Source: Desulfobacula sp. (GTDB lineage: Bacteria; Desulfobacterota; Desulfobacteria; Desulfobacterales; Desulfobacteraceae). From it: a stretch of 8,087 nt of DNA. The notes under the pieces were generated by a model, which was given only the letters and a program-made list of their open reading frames with translations, made no database searches and was not told the DNA's origin. The position numbers and the translations under genes are program-made. This document shows, in pieces, positions 1 through 5,900 of the stretch. Positions within the stretch are counted from its first letter, which is position 1. Each line of letters begins with the position of its first letter. Location: positions 1-8,087 of the forward strand of contig JAGLNZ010000158.1 of the NCBI GenBank assembly GCA_023139225.1. The letters are read 5' to 3'.

Positions 1-1
1 C

Positions 2-1117
2 TCACCAATAAATATTAAAGAAAAAATACTAAAGAAATATGATGTTTTAAAGGATGGAATCAAGCTTTATCATCTATCCAGAAGACACATAAAATACTAT
101 GCGCAAATACCCATTAAGGCAGATAATAAAATAAATACTCTGCATATTCATCTTCAAACGGAGCATGAAAAAAAGCCTGAAGCCATTTTTCTTTTTGGAC
201 TTTTAACCATTGGTATTATCATTGCTCTTCTCATTGTGCCCTTAACTAGGATTATAACCAAAAGAATTAAACTTTTGAACCTGTCCGCCCTTGAATTTGC
301 GGATGGAAATTTAGGATGCAGAACCGATATCAAAGGCTATGATGAAATTACTGAACTTGGAAATTCATTTAATTTCATGGCTGACAAGCTTGAAAAAATG
401 ATACAGGGAAACAAGGAGCTTAGTGCCAATATCTCCCATGAACTCAGAAGTCCCCTGACACGGATCAGGGTATCAAAGGAATTGATCCAGGATAGACTCG
501 ATCAGGATAGGCTCGACCAGAATGGGCTATATCCGATCGGCGACAAAGATATTAAACGCTATATTCAAAATATTGATCAAGATATCGATATTCTGGATGA
601 TTTAATTGATAAAATTTTAAAACTGGCGAAAATGGATATTCAAGAATCTCCCCTGTCTGTGGAACGATTAGATTTTAAAATGCTATTAACAGACCTGGAA
701 AAAAAGTATAAACCCTCTTTAAAACAAAAAAATCTGACCCTCCAGACAAATTATAACAGCTCTCTTATCCTGAATGCAGATAAAAACATTGTTACATCCA
801 TACTTTCAAACCTTTTTGATAATGCCGTAAAATACACAAACAAAAGCGGAATAATCAATATCACAGCTTTTAAACCAGAAGATGGCATTTTAACTTTTTG
901 CATAACAAACACATATCAAAAACTTGATCCCGGGCAATTAGAAAAGCTTTTTGAACCTTTTTACAGAATAAAAAATAATAATAACCCCGGATCAGGACTG
1001 GGATTAACCATTGTAAAAAAACAAGTCAAACACTGTAATGGTCACATTAGTGCAAAAAACAGCAAAACAGGTTTAACATTTGAAGTACAATTCTCAAATC
1101 CAAAATTTCCATATTGA
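2..1117 (+). CDS. Sensor histidine kinase, 5'-truncated (TM-HAMP-HisKA-HATPase_c, CpxA-like)
   Basis: The frame is open from position 2, so the gene starts before the window; a GTG at 236 lies inside the membrane helix and is not the start. 371 residues are visible (numbered from the first whole codon). Residues 1-60 are the end of a probable periplasmic sensor. Residues 61-79 form a hydrophobic membrane helix, followed by a HAMP linker (about 80-135, with the typical DEI..LG..FN.M pattern). The dimerisation/phosphoacceptor domain carries the H box SHELRSPLTR with the phospho-accepting histidine at residue 146 (codon 437-439). The ATPase domain shows an N box (NLFDNAVKYT, about 270-279), an F box (LFEPFYR, about 316-322) and a G2 box (GSGLGL, 330-335). 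The G1 box is degenerate. It should autophosphorylate and pass phosphate to a response regulator, presumably encoded upstream. CpxA-like is a resemblance only; the signal is unknown. A link to the downstream lipid genes is suggested only by position. Confidence 0.93.
   Translation, partial: SPINIKEKILKKYDVLKDGIKLYHLSRRHIKYYAQIPIKADNKINTLHIHLQTEHEKKPEAIFLFGLLTIGIIIALLIVPLTRIITKRIKLLNLSALEFADGNLGCRTDIKGYDEITELGNSFNFMADKLEKMIQGNKELSANISHELRSPLTRIRVSKELIQDRLDQDRLDQNGLYPIGDKDIKRYIQNIDQDIDILDDLIDKILKLAKMDIQESPLSVERLDFKMLLTDLEKKYKPSLKQKNLTLQTNYNSSLILNADKNIVTSILSNLFDNAVKYTNKSGIINITAFKPEDGILTFCITNTYQKLDPGQLEKLFEPFYRIKNNNNPGSGLGLTIVKKQVKHCNGHISAKNSKTGLTFEVQFSNPKFPY
491..520 (+). repeat. Two-copy 15-base in-frame tandem duplication inside the kinase gene
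   Basis: Unit 1 (491-505) is gatagactcgatcag and unit 2 (506-520) is gataggctcgaccag, differing at two positions. Each encodes Asp-Arg-Leu-Asp-Gln. The differences mean it is not a very recent duplication. It sits shortly after the phosphoacceptor helix, in the expected loop of the DHp helical hairpin. Confidence 0.8.
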
Positions 1118-1214
1118 TTCTTAATTTCCTTTTATGGTATTAGATATGGCTGCTATTTTGTAAAACCAGCAATTAAAAGCTTTTTGCCTAAATTTTATAC
1201 GGAAAACATTAAAA

Positions 1215-2801
1215 ATGTCTATGGAAAATTCAATACCCTTGAAAGAATTGCTCATGCAGGTGAGCAAGCCCATTTTTGTTATTCAGAATGACGACAAACT
1301 TACCTTTGCAACTAAAGATAATGATTTTTTTATCAATGCTTTTAAGGAAGACACGCTGCATCATATCAAGGCATTTGTTCCGGCTGTTGAGCCTGAGAAC
1401 CTTGGTGACGAAAAGTTTAAAAAACGACATGCTTTAAAATATCCCTATATTGCCGGAGCCATGGCCAATGGGATCACATCTGCTGACATGGTAAAAACCA
1501 TGGCTGAGAACGGGATGGTTGGCTTTCTAGGTGCCGGTGGCCTTAGCCTTGGAAAAATTGAAGAAAATATTATCGAGCTTACAAACACCCTGAAAGACAA
1601 ACCCTTTGGCTTTAACCTGATTCACTCCCTAGGTGATCCGGCCCATGAGATGGCTACGGTTGACCTTTATTTAAAATATAAGATCAAGCTTATCAGTGCT
1701 GCTGCCTTCATGCGCATGACCCCGGCCCTTGTTTATTACCGAATTAAAGGAATTCATGAAGACGCCAAGGGGTATATTATTACACCCAATAATATCATCG
1801 CAAAAGTATCCAGAATTGAAATTGCACGGCAATTCTTCTCACCGCCGCCTGAAAAACTGGTAAATATCCTCCTTAAAGAGGAATTGATTACAAGTCAGGA
1901 GGCAAGGCTGTCCCAACATATCCCCATGGCCCAGGACCTGACTGCAGAAGCAGACTCGGGCGGACATACGGATAATCGCCCTGCCCTGGCTTTGCTGCCG
2001 ACCATGATCGCTCTAAAAAATGAATTTATGGAAAAATACAATTATGAAGAGCCTTTGTGCGTAGGGCTTGCAGGGGGGATTGCCACTCCGCAATCAGCAG
2101 CAGCAGCCTTTTCAATGGGAGCAGCCTATATCCTCACCGGATCTATCAATCAATCCTGTGTTGAAGCAGGAATCTGTGAGGATGTCAAAAAAATGCTGTG
2201 TCTGGCTGAGCAGGCAGATGTAGCCATGGCCCCTGCCGCAGACATGTTTGAAATCGGTGCAAAGGTCCAGGTTTTAAAACGGGGAACCATGTTCCCTGTG
2301 AGGGCTGATAAACTTTATAAATTTTATAAAGCTCATAATAATTTTGATGAAATTGACGAAAAATCAAAGCAGGAGATTCAGGAGAAATTTTTGCAGGCAA
2401 CCTTTGAAGAGGCCTGGGACTCCACAAAAAAATTTTTTCATGAAACCGGGAATATTAAAGAAATAGAAAAGGGGCAAAATGATCCAAAAACTAAAATGGC
2501 CCTTGTTTTCAGATCCTATCTTGGTCTTTCGTCAAAATGGGCCATCCAGGGCATTCCCCAAAGAAAAATGGATTACCAGATCTGGTGCGGCCCTGCCATT
2601 GGTGCCTTTAACCAATGGGTGAAAGGCAGTTTTCTTGAAACCCATGAAAACCGCAAAACAGCTGAAATTGCTTTAAATCTCATGTTTGGTGCCTGTGTCT
2701 GTATCAGGGCATCTATTTTAAAAACCCAGGGGATCGAAATACCAGTGGATGCCGGCCTATTCAAACCCATGAAAAAAAATGAAATTTTCGCCTTTCTTTA
2801 A
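1215..2801 (+). CDS. pfaD: PfaD-type enoyl reductase of a polyketide/PUFA synthase (FMN-dependent, nitronate monooxygenase-like fold)
   Basis: Complete 528-residue protein, a usual length for the PfaD family. It is a predicted trans-acting enoyl reductase that saturates selected double bonds on the ACP-bound chain made by the Pfa synthase. Its TIM-barrel core binds FMN. Visible family hallmarks are AGAMANGITSADMV (80-93), GAGGLSLGKIE (106-116), EADSGGHTDNRP (245-256), LAGGIATPQSAAAAF (285-299), TGSINQSCVEAG (308-319), MAPAADMFEIGAKVQVLKRG (338-357) and WCGPAIGAFNQWVKGS (457-472). The SGGHTD stretch corresponds to the active-site/flavin region of nitronate monooxygenase-like enzymes. The frame has a stop at 1161-1163 and no ATG before 1215, so the start is 1215 or the second Met at 1221. 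Only a weak GGAAA (1201-1205) precedes it. It lies directly upstream of the pfaA-type gene on the same strand, which supports the assignment and suggests one operon. The substrate chain cannot be told from this protein alone. Confidence 0.95.
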   Translation: MSMENSIPLKELLMQVSKPIFVIQNDDKLTFATKDNDFFINAFKEDTLHHIKAFVPAVEPENLGDEKFKKRHALKYPYIAGAMANGITSADMVKTMAENGMVGFLGAGGLSLGKIEENIIELTNTLKDKPFGFNLIHSLGDPAHEMATVDLYLKYKIKLISAAAFMRMTPALVYYRIKGIHEDAKGYIITPNNIIAKVSRIEIARQFFSPPPEKLVNILLKEELITSQEARLSQHIPMAQDLTAEADSGGHTDNRPALALLPTMIALKNEFMEKYNYEEPLCVGLAGGIATPQSAAAAFSMGAAYILTGSINQSCVEAGICEDVKKMLCLAEQADVAMAPAADMFEIGAKVQVLKRGTMFPVRADKLYKFYKAHNNFDEIDEKSKQEIQEKFLQATFEEAWDSTKKFFHETGNIKEIEKGQNDPKTKMALVFRSYLGLSSKWAIQGIPQRKMDYQIWCGPAIGAFNQWVKGSFLETHENRKTAEIALNLMFGACVCIRASILKTQGIEIPVDAGLFKPMKKNEIFAFL

Positions 2802-2910
2802 CCATCCCTTTCAATGTAAAACTTTTGTCAAATCCTGTTCAACTGAGTGATTCCCCCGGCTCAAGATAGTATATTGTCCACAATTTTAATTTAAATTCAA
2901 AATTATAGTT

Positions 2911-5900
2911 ATGACTAAAAAAAACAATACACATAATAAAAATTGCGTTGCCATCATCGGTATGGGTTGTATCTTCCCAAAATCCCATAATTTAAAAGAA
3001 TATTGGCATCTTCTGTTTAACGGTATTGATGCAATTGAAAATATCCCTGATGACACCCATTGGAAATTAAAAGACTATTTTGATCAGGACCCGTCAACAC
3101 CAGACCATATCTATTGCAAAAGAGGCGGTTTTCTTCCAAAAGTTAGTTTTGACCCATTAAGTTACGGCATCCCGCCCAATAATATAGATGCCACGGACAC
3201 ATCCCAGCTTTTGGGACTTGAAGTAGCAAGGATGGCCCTTGAAGATGCAGGTTACCCTGTGAATCACCCGGTTCTTGAACAAAAAAAGGTGAATGTAATC
3301 TTAGGGGTTACCGGAACCCAGGAGCTGGTTATTCCTTTGGGTGCACGACTTGGACATCCTATCTGGAAAAAAGCTTTGGAAGATTCCGGAATCAGTAAAG
3401 ACAAAAAAGAAGAAGTCATTCAAAGGATACAAGGCGATTATGCCCAATGGCAGGAGAACTCTTTTCCCGGCCTTCTTGGGAATGTTGTTGCCGGCAGAAT
3501 CGCAAACCGCTTGAACCTTTTTGGAACCAACACGGTAACAGATGCAGCCTGTGCAAGCTCTTTATCTGCCATTCATACGGCGGTTATGGAACTTTTGTCT
3601 AAAAAATGCGACATGTCCGTTACCGGTGGAGTGGATACATTGAATGATATTTTCATGCACATGTGCTTTGCAAAAACAGGCGTTCTATCACACACAAGTG
3701 ATGCAAAACCATTCTCAAAAGATGCCGACGGCACTGTTCTAGGTGAAGGTATCGGGATGCTGGTTTTAAAACGTCTTGAAGATGCTCAAAAGGATAATGA
3801 CAGAATCTATGCCGTCATTAAAGGAATCGGCACTTCAAGTGATGGCAGGACCTCTGCCATTTATGCCCCAAATTCCAAAGGACAACTTAAAGCACTAAAC
3901 GAAGCTTACCACGAGGCAGGTATTGATCCCTCCACGGTTGAACTCGTGGAAGCTCATGGGACCGGCACACGGGTTGGCGATAAAGTGGAATTTGATGCAT
4001 TAAAAAAATGTTTTGAACCATCTTCTGAAAAGAATCAAACAACCCTTAGTTCGGTTAAATCCATGATCGGGCACACCAAGGCTGCAGCAGGAGCCGCAGG
4101 GATGATAAAGAGTGCTCTATCCCTTTACAACAAGGTCCTTCCCCCTACATTAAAAGCCCTGGAACCTGACCCGGAACTCGACATCAACAATTCTTCGTTT
4201 TATTTAAACCCCGAATCCAAACCCTGGGTATCAAAATCAGCAATAAAATCTTCTGGTCATCCCAGAAGATCAGGTGTCAGCGCATTTGGTTTTGGCGGAA
4301 GTAATTTTCATATAGTTTTGGAAGAATACACGCCTTCAAAGTCCCATGTTTCCTGGGACGGGGCCGTACAAATCATTGCCTTTTCATCTGATACAAAAAA
4401 TGAACTCTTAGACAAACTCCATGCATTTAAAACAAATCTGAATGAGATGGAAGATGATCAGGAAACAAGGCAGACCATCGCCTGGCAGTCCTATGAATCA
4501 AGGCAGAACTTTTCAGCCGGCCATGATTTCAGGCTGCTGATTGTTCATAAAAAAAATGACGATATTCAAAAAAATCTGAAAAAAGCCAAAGAAAGCATTG
4601 ATACAGGCAGATCACAACCGAATATCTATTTTTCATCCGGGGAAGAATCCAATGGAAAATCAAAAAAACTTGGTTTTTTATTCCCGGGCCAGGGCAGCCA
4701 GTATATCGGCATGGGAAAAGATCTTGTTTCACTGTTTCCTGAAGCTTTAGAAGCATTAGAACTGGCAGCAGATATCTTTTCCAAAGAGAACAACACTGCA
4801 TCAGAAGACAAACCCTTAAACGAATATATATTCCCTCCCCCACCCCATTTGCAAACAAAAACAAACTCGGAAGATCAACTTCGCCGAACTGACATTGCCC
4901 AGCCGGCGATAGGTGCGTTGTCACTTGCCATGATCAAAGTGTTAAAAAGATTTGGCATAACACCACAAATAACCTGTGGTCACAGTTTTGGAGAATTATC
5001 AGCCCTTTGTTCAGCCGACTGGATGGATGAAGAGTCTTTTCTTAAGCTTGCTGCAGTGCGAGGCAAATATATGGCAACCGCCGGATCCAACCCGGATGGT
5101 GATTCAGGCAGTATGCTTGCTGTTCAAGCCTCTTTGGAAGATATTGAGGTTTTGATAAAAGAAGAAAAACTTGATTTAATTCTTGCAAATAGGAACAGCA
5201 AAACCCAGGGGGTTTTATCCGGCTCAACCAAGGAAATCCTTCGTGCAAAAGAAATCTGTAAACAAAAAAAATTAAGAGCGGTTAAGCTTCCTGTTGCTGC
5301 AGCATTTCACAGCCAACTCGTTCAAGATGCCGTAACACCTTTTAAAAAGGATTTATCCTCAAAAACATTTTCACCTACACCTATTGACGTTCTCTCCAAC
5401 ACCACGGGGAAACCTTATGAAAAAAAAGACTCTGAAATCAAAAAGACTCTTGGAAACCAACTGATCAATCCGGTTAATTTTGTTGGCAATATTGAAGGCA
5501 TGCTTGACAAAAATGTATCCACTTTTATTGAGGTCGGCCCCAAGGCTGTATTGACGGGCCTGATAAAACCAGTTTTACGAGAAAAAAATATTACAGCGAT
5601 TTCTCTTGATGCATCTTCAGGAAAAAAATCAGGTATTGAAGATCTTGCCCACACATTATGCATGATCGCTTCAAAGGGATTTGCTATTGATCTGACCCCT
5701 TGGGAAGATGCAGCAAAAAAACCTGCGCCGAAAAAAATGAAAATACAACTTACGGGTGCCAATCCTAAGCCGAAAAACAGGTGCAGTATTCCAAAATCAA
5801 AACCGGAACCGGAACCATCACAAGAACAAACATTTAATAAAAACAGGTCATTTTTAAAAGGATCTGATATGACGTCTCAAAACAGACAAAAACCAAACGC

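Noticed and set aside
236..1117. GTG at 236 as the kinase start
   Set aside because: The frame is open upstream to position 2 and the GTG lies at the end of the membrane helix preceding HAMP; starting there would remove the helix. The gene is cut by the window edge.
1175..1185. AAAAGCTTTT palindrome followed by T in the kinase-pfaD gap, as a possible terminator
   Set aside because: The arms abut with no room for a loop and the stem is nearly all A-T, so it would not form a stable intrinsic terminator.
2313..2331. Palindrome with 9-base arms (CTTTATAAA / TTTATAAAG) inside pfaD
   Set aside because: It encodes the family-typical KLYKFYK stretch in an AT-rich gene, so it is most simply a by-product of coding sequence.
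2843..2865. Weak TGAG...CTCA inverted repeat around TTCCCCCGGC in the pfaD-pfaA gap
   Set aside because: Only four pairs with a loop of about 13 bases and no T tract; too weak to call a terminator or operator.
2825..2875. TTGTCA (2825-2830) and TATATT (2870-2875) in the pfaD-pfaA gap, as a sigma-70 promoter
   Set aside because: They are 39 bases apart, far beyond the usual 16-18, and neither has a plausible partner at the right distance. Such hexamers are expected by chance in AT-rich DNA.
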